Positions 1-7,746 of a DNA stretch of 64,000 bases are shown here, piece by piece. The notes beneath the pieces are model-generated. The model was not told the origin of the DNA. It did no database searches and saw nothing but the letters and a program-made list of their open reading frames with translations. This stretch comes from Autumnicola musiva (GTDB lineage: Bacteria; Bacteroidota; Bacteroidia; Flavobacteriales; Flavobacteriaceae). The translations under genes and the position numbers were made by a program. Within the stretch, counting starts at the first letter, position 1. Every line of letters starts with the position of its first letter. The stretch is from the NCBI RefSeq assembly GCF_031846585.1, contig NZ_JAVRHK010000004.1:186001-250000 (forward strand), read 5' to 3'.

Positions 1-2
1 AG

Positions 3-452
3 TTTTTTACGCGGAATAAATTGGATAATTTTCCTTTTGCGCCGACTATAAATTACTACCAGTACCCTGAATTCTCAACATCGCACGATATGCTTTGGGC
101 GATGATCCAGGCAATGTATAAGTTTATACATTACATAAGAGAGAAATTGCAAAAGTTACAACCCGGCAATAAGGCCCTTTTTCTAGAGCGAAAACCAAAG
201 TTGCTTAAATGGACGGGATCTAAAGCATCTCTGGTGGAAATTATCTATGCTTTGCATGCAGATGGAATACTAAATAACGGGACGGCGGATATCAGCACTA
301 TTATTTCAGCCTTTGAGGATATCTTTAATATTAGCCTGGACAACAAATACAAAACGTATTACGAGCTCAAATCACGTAAGGATAAAGCAAAATACTTACA
401 TCAACTTATCCTGAAACTTGAAAACAGAATGCGTGAAGATGACGAAAAGTAA
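3..452 (+). CDS. rteC: RteC-family protein, C-terminal part (5' end outside window)
   Basis: The frame is open from base 3, so the gene starts before the window and the TTG at 21 is probably internal. The visible ~150 residues carry the RteC C-terminal pattern: 'INYYQYPEFSTSHD' followed by 'LKWTGSKASLVEIIYALHADG' spread over residues 60-80 and an IFNI segment. RteC is known from Bacteroides conjugative transposons such as CTnDOT, where it activates excision genes downstream of the RteA/RteB two-component system. No rteA or rteB is visible here, so in this element it may work alone or with genes to the left. A C-terminal acidic tail (MREDDEK) precedes the stop. The family call is from recognised sequence; its role here is inference. 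Confidence 0.75.
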   Translation, partial: FFTRNKLDNFPFAPTINYYQYPEFSTSHDMLWAMIQAMYKFIHYIREKLQKLQPGNKALFLERKPKLLKWTGSKASLVEIIYALHADGILNNGTADISTIISAFEDIFNISLDNKYKTYYELKSRKDKAKYLHQLILKLENRMREDDEK

Positions 453-1034
453 GCTTTTATTTCCTAGAACTAGGTAAATAGAACACCTACTTAAATCAAG
501 CAACATGTATGGATTTCTATTTGTAATAGACCTTTCATTAGCTTTAATCTTTAAATTTTAATTTTCTGGAAAAGATTACTTCAGTGAATTTTAGGAAACC
601 TTTTTAAAATTATTTTGTAAAAACTAGTTGACGAACAATTGTTAAGCAAGGTTTCATACAGACTACATTTTATAAGGATATTAAATACCTTATAAAGGGG
701 AAGGTTTGACTCTCCTGGATTTTCAGGATAGCCTGGAACCTAAGTGTTGATTATTTTAAAGAGCAAATAAACTTATAGTAATGAAAGATTCGAGAACATT
801 CCAGAAGTCACATCGGAAACCGAGCCCTTATAGACATCTAATCTTAAAAGTAATGGGTTTTATATTGTCAAGTTAGTATAATGATTTCTAACATTATTTT
901 TCATGAAATTACTTCTGAGTATTACTTAAGTACTTCCCAGAAAAGGATATCTGAAGATTTTTCTGCAAATACTTTCATTTCTTTTATATTTTATCTCGAA
1001 ATGATTCCTGGTTAAGAAATCATAATTTCAAATT
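453..1034. other. Intergenic, no gene recognised
   Basis: About 580 bases of AT-rich sequence between rteC and the cargo genes. No convincing ORF, tRNA or repeat was seen. A 31-codon ATG frame at 781 was not considered coding. Confidence 0.5.
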
Positions 1035-1070
1035 AAAAAGGGATGAATTTCACGAAAATCCATCCCTTTT
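1035..1070 (-). terminator. Rho-independent-type hairpin behind the peptidase/lipoprotein pair
   Basis: AAAAGGGATG (1035-1044) pairs perfectly with CATCCCTTTT (1061-1070). The loop is 16 nt and T-rich sequence lies on both sides, so it could end transcription of the minus-strand genes above it and also of anything arriving from rteC. Confidence 0.65.
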
Positions 1071-1139
1071 TTAATCAAAAAATCAATAAAATTCTGCTTA
1101 CAATTGGAGGGTTAAAGTATATATAATTAACTATCACTC

Positions 1140-1616
1140 TTAATCCTTCGATAGTTCATAAATATATTGATCATTCTCTTCATTAGAAAGTATGAGATCA
1201 CCATTAAACCATACTTCTTTTAAAATTGTTGCATCATCAGTTTTTATATAACTGGTTTCTAAAGTATCAACATCTCCCTCTTCCCATTGAATTAGAGTTC
1301 TAGATACATCCTCTTCTTCATTAATAAAGGGCCAAATAGATAAAATATTTTCTCCATCTTTTTCAGCTATCTTAAAGTTGCGTGGATAATCTAAATTACT
1401 ATCAAAGATTTCTTCAAATTCACCATTAATTTCAGAAAATAGTTTAATAGTTTCTGAGTTATATTTATTAGGAATTAAATTATTCCCCTCCTCATCTTTT
1501 ACAATAAACTGCACTTCATTGACTAGGTTAGAACTTTGAACTTGGTCATCATTCTTTGAACAACTTGAAAATTGAATTGCTAGGGCAATACCTAAAATAA
1601 AAATAATTTTCTTCAT
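1140..1616 (-). CDS. Small lipoprotein of unknown function beside a C10 peptidase
   Basis: 158 residues. The N-terminus is a lipoprotein signal peptide with a lipobox ending at Cys19 (FSSC), followed by a polar acidic linker. The rest is acidic, with a 'VNEVQFIVKDEEGNNL' stretch near residue 33 that suggests a small beta-sandwich; no family was recognised. It starts 3 bases after the C10 peptidase stop on the same strand, so the two are almost certainly co-transcribed. In Bacteroides and streptococci, C10 peptidase genes often neighbour a small inhibitor or immunity protein, so an inhibitor or partner of the peptidase is possible. That is inference from position only. Confidence 0.6.
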   Translation of the reverse strand: MKKIIFILGIALAIQFSSCSKNDDQVQSSNLVNEVQFIVKDEEGNNLIPNKYNSETIKLFSEINGEFEEIFDSNLDYPRNFKIAEKDGENILSIWPFINEEEDVSRTLIQWEEGDVDTLETSYIKTDDATILKEVWFNGDLILSNEENDQYIYELSKD

Positions 1617-1619
1617 TTT

Positions 1620-2810
1620 TTAAGGTTTTATATTATAATATATTACATTATCCGAGTTATAAGTAGAATTTGGATTAAAATTATTCCAAGAGTACCATCC
1701 ATTGTGATTTCCACCCCAACCCCAGTTCATATGAAGTTTCAAAATTGATACCAACATTCCTCCACCTACACAAGTTTCAGATCTTCTAAATCCATCGCAA
1801 ACCCACATATGACCCGAGGAAGAATTAGAACCGGCCAAAATTACTGGTTGACCTTTTCTTAAATTCATCTTTGCTATTTCTTGATAAAAATTTGTTTCTT
1901 TCTGCGAAGCGTAAGAATATCCAAAATTAGATTTAAACAATCCCGCAACACCATAATCAGAATCAACTCCGGTACCGTCACAGGAATATGTTAAATCAGA
2001 ATTATTTATATTATTATGAATATCTCTAATCAGAGTACTAGTTTCAATACTGCCAAAATTATCAGGCATATTACTCCAGTTGTAATTATTGGGAAACTCG
2101 TGGTACTTCATAACCTGAGCTATTGCTACAGGAACACACCCAGCATAAACCCTTCCACAAGCATTCGTAGTACAAGATTTTAGGGGTAATAAATCATTAT
2201 AACCACAACCTTGACTCCAGTTAGTGTCTATTAAAGGGGATACTTCCTCTGTTTCAGGATCACACCCACCAATTGGGTCTTCTTTCTTAGAATTTTTTGT
2301 ATACGTGTAATTAATCTTTCTGGAATTCTCATAACTCTTCCAGGCTTCCTTGATTTCCTTACTAGCCGATAAATTATCTTTTCGAATTTCATCTATTTGT
2401 TTTTTAGCAAATTCCATCCAATCCGAAACACCTTCTTTTTCTTTTAAATTTTCATCTATAGAAAAAGATTGGGTTTCTGAATAAGCAAGAATGGGAATGG
2501 ATCTATTATCCGCTGCTAATATTGCAAAGCCTCCTTTTTCGTAATTAATTATATAATACAAATTATCCTTATTCTGATCCATAATTGGAGTAACACTTTG
2601 GACATTTTTTTTCACAGGTTGTTTGGTTTCAGGATTTTCAAATAAAATATTATTTGAAATCAATTCCGCTTTAGTAAGTGGAATGTAATTTTCACTTTGA
2701 TCTTCAAACATTAAATTTTCCTCAAGAACGGCGTCCTGATCTTTTTCACACCCAGTAAGAAATACTATTGTCGAAAATAAAAATAAAGCTTTTTTGATTT
2801 GTTTAAGCAT
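1620..2810 (-). CDS. C10 family cysteine peptidase (streptopain-like), lipoprotein
   Basis: 396 residues. A lipobox (LTGC, Cys21) indicates membrane anchoring, possibly surface exposure. Residues ~45-130 match the Spi/inhibitor I69-type propeptide, with the pattern GGFAILAADNRSIPILAYSE. The mature domain begins near residue 190. The catalytic Cys is Cys225 in GCVPVAIAQVMKY and the catalytic His is His334 in SSGHMWVCDG, followed by MNWGWGG at 361-367, typical of SpeB/streptopain and interpain. Extra Cys residues around 202-225 are unusual and may form disulfides. C10 genes are known as cargo on Bacteroides fragilis mobile elements, which fits the ICE setting. It heads a two-gene unit with the small lipoprotein. 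Confidence 0.88.
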   Translation of the reverse strand: MLKQIKKALFLFSTIVFLTGCEKDQDAVLEENLMFEDQSENYIPLTKAELISNNILFENPETKQPVKKNVQSVTPIMDQNKDNLYYIINYEKGGFAILAADNRSIPILAYSETQSFSIDENLKEKEGVSDWMEFAKKQIDEIRKDNLSASKEIKEAWKSYENSRKINYTYTKNSKKEDPIGGCDPETEEVSPLIDTNWSQGCGYNDLLPLKSCTTNACGRVYAGCVPVAIAQVMKYHEFPNNYNWSNMPDNFGSIETSTLIRDIHNNINNSDLTYSCDGTGVDSDYGVAGLFKSNFGYSYASQKETNFYQEIAKMNLRKGQPVILAGSNSSSGHMWVCDGFRRSETCVGGGMLVSILKLHMNWGWGGNHNGWYSWNNFNPNSTYNSDNVIYYNIKP

Positions 2811-3464
2811 GGTTTATAAAATTAAAATTGAGATTAAATAATAAAGGAAACTACAGAAATCATATACTTTTGATTTAAATATCATATGGACAATAATAGT
2901 CGTATATGTTCTTTAAATTTAATTTCAAACCACCTTTTTAATGTGGTGAAACCACGTTTTTAAATTTAAACAAACACAAGTTAATTTTTGAAAATTTATA
3001 TGCAAGAAGATTGCAGTGCTATACCTGAAGGGCAAGAAAAAATATTCTAAATAATAATAAATACAGGTTTTTAATGAGGTTATTTAAATTATTAGTACCA
3101 TCCGATTAAATGAATTATCCACCTATAGTACAATAGGCTTAGGCAAAAAATATTTACTATTTTACGGATAAGAAAATTAAAATAATAACTGTTTTATTCT
3201 ATCTCATTTCTTCTTTTTATTTTTTTTGACCTAAAGGGCCAGCGAAGAACCATAGTAAAAGCAGTTTCACTTTAGGTCAAAACCAAAAGCCTACATCTGC
3301 ATAGAGATTTACTTTAGAGGGCTTTCAGAACAAATCTTACGAGGCTAATCCCACATATATGCTTGATCAAAGAACAGGTGTATTTAACTGTGCCTTCAAG
3401 TTGGTGATCAGCCCCACGAATGCTAAGTTATAGTAATTGCTGTTTTCTCGTATCCAATCCCAAG
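2811..3464. other. Intergenic, AT-rich, with one long inverted repeat
   Basis: No intact gene. It holds the upstream region of the C10 peptidase, the 13-bp inverted repeat at 3224-3282 and, toward the right, sequence that probably continues the decayed HlyD gene but could not be read confidently. Confidence 0.5.
3224..3282. repeat. 13-bp perfect inverted repeat
   Basis: TTTTGACCTAAAG (3224-3236) and CTTTAGGTCAAAA (3270-3282) are perfect inverse complements separated by 33 bases. It could form a hairpin or be a relic of a mobile-element end; neither is established. Confidence 0.6.
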
Positions 3465-3950
3465 TCTCATTCGGTAACAACCATTATCTGGAGTAGTTAT
3501 ATATTACACTGATTTATTCTCTATGAGTTGATTCTTATTGCTTGCCAATTTTTCCAAAGCAACTCTATAATTTACGATTACCACCTGCCAATTATTTACT
3601 ACCTGTTTTCGAAGCGATGGTACATTACTTTCAGCTATTTCATATTACGAAATAATTCGTTCATATTCAGCAGAAGCCATAACCTCTTTCTCGAGTAAGG
3701 TTTTATTCCTTTTGTAATTAGTTTTTTTTTCAAATCTGGTTTCAAGCTCCTTTAAATTCTAAAAATGCAGCTTTGTACTTCCTTGAAAGTAAATTCTTCA
3801 ATTCTGGATTATCAATGGAAATTGGATAGTAAAGATCGCTGATATATTATCCTAATTCTTGAGAGACTGATTACTACAAAAAAATAATTGCTCATCAATT
3901 ATTTTATTCTCAATCACTAGAATTGTATCACCTTCTTCAACTTAAAGGTT
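3465..3950 (-). pseudogene. Decayed HlyD-family secretion (membrane-fusion) protein
   Basis: Read on the minus strand, this stretch contains degraded but recognisable membrane-fusion protein sequence broken by stops and frame changes. It starts with a VKKVGDTILVIENK-like lipoyl half-motif near 3935. It continues with a coiled-coil piece 'KTLLEKEVMASAEYERI' and 'ESNVPSLRKQVVNNWQ', then a 'NKSV*YITTPDNG' segment where the second lipoyl domain (T-APVDG pattern) begins. This is the order seen in HlyD-type partners of peptide/bacteriocin ABC exporters. No start codon or intact ABC partner is visible. It lies beside the C10 peptidase, so both may once have been one export-linked cargo unit. Confidence 0.6.
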
Positions 3951-4284
3951 ATCCTACTGCATTCTGCATCAAAAAATGTCACCGTCACTAAAACTTAGTT
4001 TTTTTCGTAATTACGATAGACCTTACGAAGTCTTAAAATTTAGTCTTTCCAATGTGGTAGCTTTCTGTGAAGTCATTTTATAGGTTGTTCTATTCATTCA
4101 AAATAGCTGAAATGGCCACAAATGATTCCCTTCTCCCGGAATGTTAATTTTTCTCGTAACTACGTCTTCCCTTGTGAAATTACAATTGAAAAGTCATTCA
4201 ACTTTGTACTTACGAAGTCAAACCAGTAGGTCCTCATCCTTAAATTTTACCTGGGATGGGGACTTTACACAAAACGTAATTACA

Positions 4285-4557
4285 ATGCCAACAAGTATTA
4301 TTACCACCGAAGACCTGGCTAAATTCAAAAAAGAATTGCTGGGTGAGATCAAGGATTTGTTAAAGCAACATTCCAAAGAACCCCTTAAAAAGTATTTTAA
4401 ATCCAGTGAGGTTATAAAAATGCTCAAGATTAGTCCGGGAACACTTCATAATCTCCGGGAGAACGGAACCCTGCCCTATAGCAAAATTGGCGGCCTTATT
4501 TTCTATGAATCTGATAAAATTGCCAAAGTTATGGAAGAGCGAAAGGTGAGTAGATAA
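4285..4557 (+). CDS. Small helix-turn-helix (MerR/excisionase-like, HTH_17) protein
   Basis: 90 residues from the ATG at 4285. An upstream in-frame ATG at 4141 would add 48 residues that look non-coding (low-complexity, unlike the family), so 4285 is preferred. A short N-terminal helix with LAKFKKELLGEIKDLLKQ is followed by a winged-helix DNA-binding unit: KKYFKSSEVIKMLKISPGTL, then LRENGTLPYSKIGGLIFYES. This layout is typical of excisionase-like or ICE regulatory proteins of Bacteroidota. It precedes the replication-like genes by 11 bases and probably begins that transcript. Its exact role (excision or transcriptional control) is not shown by the sequence. Confidence 0.8.
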   Translation: MPTSIITTEDLAKFKKELLGEIKDLLKQHSKEPLKKYFKSSEVIKMLKISPGTLHNLRENGTLPYSKIGGLIFYESDKIAKVMEERKVSR

Positions 4558-4568
4558 TTTGGAAAGCT

Positions 4569-5282
4569 ATGAATTATATCCGAATGCTCACCGAGGTAAC
4601 TGAAAAGTTTAAGACTGATGATCGGTTGAACTCAACACATATCAGTATCTATTATGCACTCTTTCAGTACTGGAATTTGTTCCGCTTCAGAAAACAGTTT
4701 TTCGTACAACGAGAGGAAATTATGCAGGCCTCTAAGATCGGTTCTTTAACGACCTACCATCGTTGTATCAGGGAACTCAGCAAATGGAATTACATCACGT
4801 ACCTCCCTTCAAAAAATCCCTTAAAGGGCAGCCAGGTTATGATGTCCATTTTTTGGAGTAGTAGTAAACAAGTAATGGACGAGCTGGAAACCAGTGATAA
4901 ACAACCGATAAATGAGTTTAAACCCTGTGATGGACAAGTCAAGGATAAGTTCGGTACAAGTCCTGAACAAGCGCTGGTATATGAAACAAACAATAGTAAA
5001 CCTAATAAAGAAACTAAATATACCAGAGATAGGCCTAAAGGCGCAGATGAAGTAGTTAATTTTTTTAAAGAACAAAAATGGTCGGTTCAGGAAGCCTTGA
5101 AATATTATCATCACTACGAAGCTACTGGATGGAAGGTGGGGGGAAATCTTCCGGTCCAAAATTGGAAATCCCTTGCTCAAAGTTGGGTCCTCAAGGCAGC
5201 GGAATTCAAAAAAAATAGTCATAAAGAAGCTACTGATTATTTAAAAACCACAAAAAATAAAGATTATGGTCAACCCTTGTGA
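4569..5282 (+). CDS. DnaD-like replication protein of the ICE
   Basis: 237 residues. The first ~100 residues look like a winged-helix replication/regulatory domain, with a TEVTEKFKTDDRLNSTHISI start and later SLTTYHRCIRELSKWNYI. A variable polar linker follows (110-155). The C-terminal ~60 residues carry the phage replisome-organizer pattern: VVNFFKEQKWSVQEALKYYH, then GWKVGGNLPVQNWKSLAQSW. That resembles the DnaD/DnaB-2 C-terminal helicase-recruiting domain. It overlaps the DnaC-like ATPase gene by 17 bases, the typical initiator/loader pairing. The function is inferred from domain pattern and neighbours. Confidence 0.65.
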   Translation: MNYIRMLTEVTEKFKTDDRLNSTHISIYYALFQYWNLFRFRKQFFVQREEIMQASKIGSLTTYHRCIRELSKWNYITYLPSKNPLKGSQVMMSIFWSSSKQVMDELETSDKQPINEFKPCDGQVKDKFGTSPEQALVYETNNSKPNKETKYTRDRPKGADEVVNFFKEQKWSVQEALKYYHHYEATGWKVGGNLPVQNWKSLAQSWVLKAAEFKKNSHKEATDYLKTTKNKDYGQPL

Positions 5283-5919
5283 AATTATTGAAGGAGGCGT
5301 AAGCTATCACATCGGAAAAATTAAAGGCAAAAAAGTCTGTTACGATTTCCAGAAAATGTTGGAGTATTTGGAGATCAAGGGGAAGCTTTTATTCAGGGAA
5401 TTTAAGATTTACCCAGAGGATGAAGCATTGCTCTTTAAGCTCTGCAATTATATCATCGCTGACATAGAACAATGTGAGAAGTTTCAAATGGATCCAAAGA
5501 AGGGCTTGCTTATCAGCGGCCCGGTGGGATGTGGAAAGACCAGTATTTTAAAATTGCTCCGTCACCTGGTACCGCATCAAAAGGCTTATCAGGTTATCCC
5601 CAGCCGGAATATCGTTTTCTCCTTCAATCATTTGGGATATAAGACCATTGAGGACTATGGGAATTCCGGATACCTGTGTATGGATGATCTGGGGGTGGAA
5701 CCTATGGGAAGATATTATGGGCGGGATTGTAATGTAGTGGGGGAAATTTTGCTCTCCAGGTATGAGCTTTTCTTAAATCATAACGTCAGGACCCACGCAA
5801 GTACCAACCTCATTGCAGAGGAATTGGAGGAGCGCTATGGCAACCGGGTACGTAGCCGTATGCGCAAATTATTTAATCTGGTCGATTTTGATAAGAATTC
5901 GGCCGACAAACGCAAATAA
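5266..5919 (+). CDS. DnaC/IstB-like AAA+ ATPase (putative helicase loader)
   Basis: 217 residues. Walker A is GPVGCGKT at residues 85-92 and Walker B is YLCMDDLG with Asp140-Asp141. A later sensor-like STNL and an arginine-rich box RYGNRVRSRMRKLF resemble the C-terminal part of DnaC/IstB ATPases. The start at 5266 overlaps the preceding gene in a different frame. The pair with the DnaD-like protein suggests loading of the host replicative helicase onto the element, i.e. replication of the excised circle. IstB proteins share this fold, but no istA partner is adjacent, so a replication role is preferred. Confidence 0.7.
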   Translation: MVNPCEIIEGGVSYHIGKIKGKKVCYDFQKMLEYLEIKGKLLFREFKIYPEDEALLFKLCNYIIADIEQCEKFQMDPKKGLLISGPVGCGKTSILKLLRHLVPHQKAYQVIPSRNIVFSFNHLGYKTIEDYGNSGYLCMDDLGVEPMGRYYGRDCNVVGEILLSRYELFLNHNVRTHASTNLIAEELEERYGNRVRSRMRKLFNLVDFDKNSADKRK

Positions 5920-5922
5920 ATT

Positions 5923-7050
5923 ATGAGAATAGCAAGTTATAATATCCAGAATCTGTTTTTCAGGGATGAGGCTCTTTTTGGAACAGGCCACACTAAAAAC
6001 TTTATGGACTGGCTGGATGAGTTTGAGGCCATATTAAGGAAAGGCTTAAGGCTTAATGAGGATTATCGAAGGCTTAGGGAATTATCATTTTTAATGGGGC
6101 TTAGTAAAGAACATCCGCAAAAATACCTGGTACTTAGAAAAAACGGGGACGTTTTACACGGAAAAATAGTAGCCTCTCCCCGGACTTTGGAAAAAGATTT
6201 CAAGGCCGGTCATAGCTGGATCAAAATGACCAGCCAGATGATTCCACGAGAATCGGTCATCCATAAAGCAAGGGTGATCAGTGAGATTAACCCTGATGTC
6301 CTTCTATTGCAGGAGGTAGAGGATCGCGCCAGCCTGATCAGCTTTAGAGATAAGTACCTGGCTGATTTTAATTACCGGGATTGTTACTACTTTGAAGGGA
6401 ATTCCAACCAGGGTTTAGGTTTTGGAATATTATTAAGGAAAGGCTACAGTCTTTCAGTATGCCGCAGTTATTGCAACAAGGAAGATTCAGAAGGAAAGCC
6501 GCTTTTTGATACCGGCTTGCAAATACTATGGCTAAGGGATCCAAAAGACCAGCTTTTTAGGATACTTCAAACCAATCTCTCAGGGTCAGGGAAGGGGGAG
6601 AAAGTTGATCAAAAAAGAAGGAGTCAATTGAGCTTTATCAGTAAGGTTTGGGAAGAACAACTGGATATGTTTCACGATCTTTTAATATGTTGCGGGAGTT
6701 TAGGCCGACCATCTTTTTGTGAATCTCTCTCCGAACTTCTGACAAAAAAGGAAATCCGCAATATCCTAAAAAGCGGATGTTTCAAGGCAGACCGGGATTA
6801 TGGAAAGGCCGCCTCCTATTTCAGCCTGGGTGCGTATCAAAAGGGCATCAATCTCCGAGAAACACAATACTTTTTATATAATAACACACCTTCGGCTGAG
6901 CTTTTAAGCTGCGGTCTTAACCGTAGGGGCATCTGGTCAGGGAGAACGCATAACTGGTATTGTTATCCGGGTATAAATAGCGAAAAGGCCCAGGCTGGTA
7001 TGCATCCTCTGCTGTGGGCAGACTTTTTGTTAACGCCCGGTAACAAATAA
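5923..7050 (+). CDS. Endonuclease/exonuclease/phosphatase-fold protein with degenerate catalytic site
   Basis: 375 residues, starting 3 bases after the ATPase gene. The first EEP motifs are present: SYNIQNLF with Asn7, and LLLQEVED with Glu131. The normal GDxN motif is replaced by CGSLGRPS, and the terminal SDH motif reads GMHPLLWADF, so several metal or phosphate-binding residues of the DNase I-like superfamily are missing. No signal peptide. Such EEP proteins recur just upstream of traE in flavobacterial ICEs. It may bind DNA or RNA without cutting, or use a different site. The fold call is good; the activity is open. Confidence 0.65.
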   Translation: MRIASYNIQNLFFRDEALFGTGHTKNFMDWLDEFEAILRKGLRLNEDYRRLRELSFLMGLSKEHPQKYLVLRKNGDVLHGKIVASPRTLEKDFKAGHSWIKMTSQMIPRESVIHKARVISEINPDVLLLQEVEDRASLISFRDKYLADFNYRDCYYFEGNSNQGLGFGILLRKGYSLSVCRSYCNKEDSEGKPLFDTGLQILWLRDPKDQLFRILQTNLSGSGKGEKVDQKRRSQLSFISKVWEEQLDMFHDLLICCGSLGRPSFCESLSELLTKKEIRNILKSGCFKADRDYGKAASYFSLGAYQKGINLRETQYFLYNNTPSAELLSCGLNRRGIWSGRTHNWYCYPGINSEKAQAGMHPLLWADFLLTPGNK

Positions 7051-7057
7051 ATAATTT

Positions 7058-7116
7058 TACAACACGCTGACTTTTAATAATATAAAAATCAGGAAATTGA
7101 AGGTTAAAGTGTTGTA
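7058..7116. promoter_or_regulatory. Inverted repeat in the tra operon leader
   Basis: TACAACAC (7058-7065) and GTGTTGTA (7109-7116) face each other across 43 bases in the only gap (127 bp) between the replication-like genes and traE. It is a candidate operator or leader structure for the transfer operon. No binding protein can be named. Confidence 0.4.
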
Positions 7117-7177
7117 TTTCAAATTGTTGTAATCGTGATAAGATTTAGTTTTCCAATGAACTTAAAACTTATCTTTT

Positions 7178-7465
7178 ATGAAAAACGCTTTCTACCCCAG
7201 CCTTTTTTTGTCCCTTTTCAGTCTCCCGATGTTCGCACAGATCGGAGGGATCGAACAATCCGTAGCGGATATTTCGGATACCATCAGGGCGGTGTTCCCC
7301 ATCATCCTGGGTGTTATTTTCCTGGTAGGTTTTCTATTTAATGCCGGGCATTTCTTTGGAGAAAATGCAGACCTTAAAAAAGGCATTACCAGGGTACTTG
7401 TTTTTGTACTTATCGCGGGAGCGGTAGTTGGAATTTTTACTTACCTCATTGGTATTGTAGTCTAA
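7178..7465 (+). CDS. traE: Conjugative transposon protein TraE (DUF4134)
   Basis: 95 residues. A cleavable signal peptide (SLPMFAQ) is followed by two hydrophobic helices, the first with AVFPIILGVIFLVGFLF and the second VLVFVLIAGAVVGIFTYLI. This is the VirB2/VirB3-like small membrane protein layout of Bacteroidetes TraE. It is the first gene of the transfer operon; the next gene starts inside its stop codon (TAATG). It likely forms or anchors the pilus or inner-membrane part of the type IV secretion apparatus. Family recognition is strong; the precise VirB equivalence is less certain. Confidence 0.88.
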   Translation: MKNAFYPSLFLSLFSLPMFAQIGGIEQSVADISDTIRAVFPIILGVIFLVGFLFNAGHFFGENADLKKGITRVLVFVLIAGAVVGIFTYLIGIVV

Positions 7466-7746
7466 TGAAAAGCTACACGTTGTACCGGAATATCCGCAAG
7501 AATGCAGTGATCTTCGGGTTGGCTGTCAGCAGTTTTGCGATCCAGATGGGTTCTGTGATCGCATCACTGCTCCTGATCATTTTCGCTTTTAAGCTTTTAC
7601 TGCTATTAGCGCTGGTGGTGTGGAATTTCGGGTTGTATGTCACCTTAATTCGGATAAACAGTTTCTCATTTACCCAGGTAAGTGCAAGGCTACCTTCACT
7701 TATTTCGAATAAACAAACAGGATTAAGCAAGTACTATGAATATTAA
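7465..7746 (+). CDS. traF: Conjugative transposon protein TraF (DUF4133)
   Basis: 93 residues with a short basic N-terminus (YTLYRNIRKNAVIFGL) and two adjacent transmembrane helices spanning residues ~15-60. The tail is polar (SARLPSLISNKQTGLSKYYEY). Size and layout match DUF4133/TraF, the VirB3-like partner normally just before TraG. Its ATG overlaps the traE stop by one base and its 3' end overlaps the traG start by 11 bases, indicating translational coupling. Confidence 0.87.
   Translation: MKSYTLYRNIRKNAVIFGLAVSSFAIQMGSVIASLLLIIFAFKLLLLLALVVWNFGLYVTLIRINSFSFTQVSARLPSLISNKQTGLSKYYEY

Noticed and set aside
781..876. 31-codon ATG frame in the first intergenic region
   Set aside because: Too short, no ribosome binding context, no recognisable pattern.
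4141..4284. N-terminal extension of the HTH protein from ATG 4141
   Set aside because: The extra 48 residues are serine-rich and low in complexity, cover the repeat elements upstream and resemble no family; the ATG at 4285 gives a normal-size protein.
4821..5222. 133-codon minus-strand frame opposite the DnaD-like gene
   Set aside because: Antisense shadow; rich in Phe/Ile/Leu as expected from the reverse of a Lys-rich gene.
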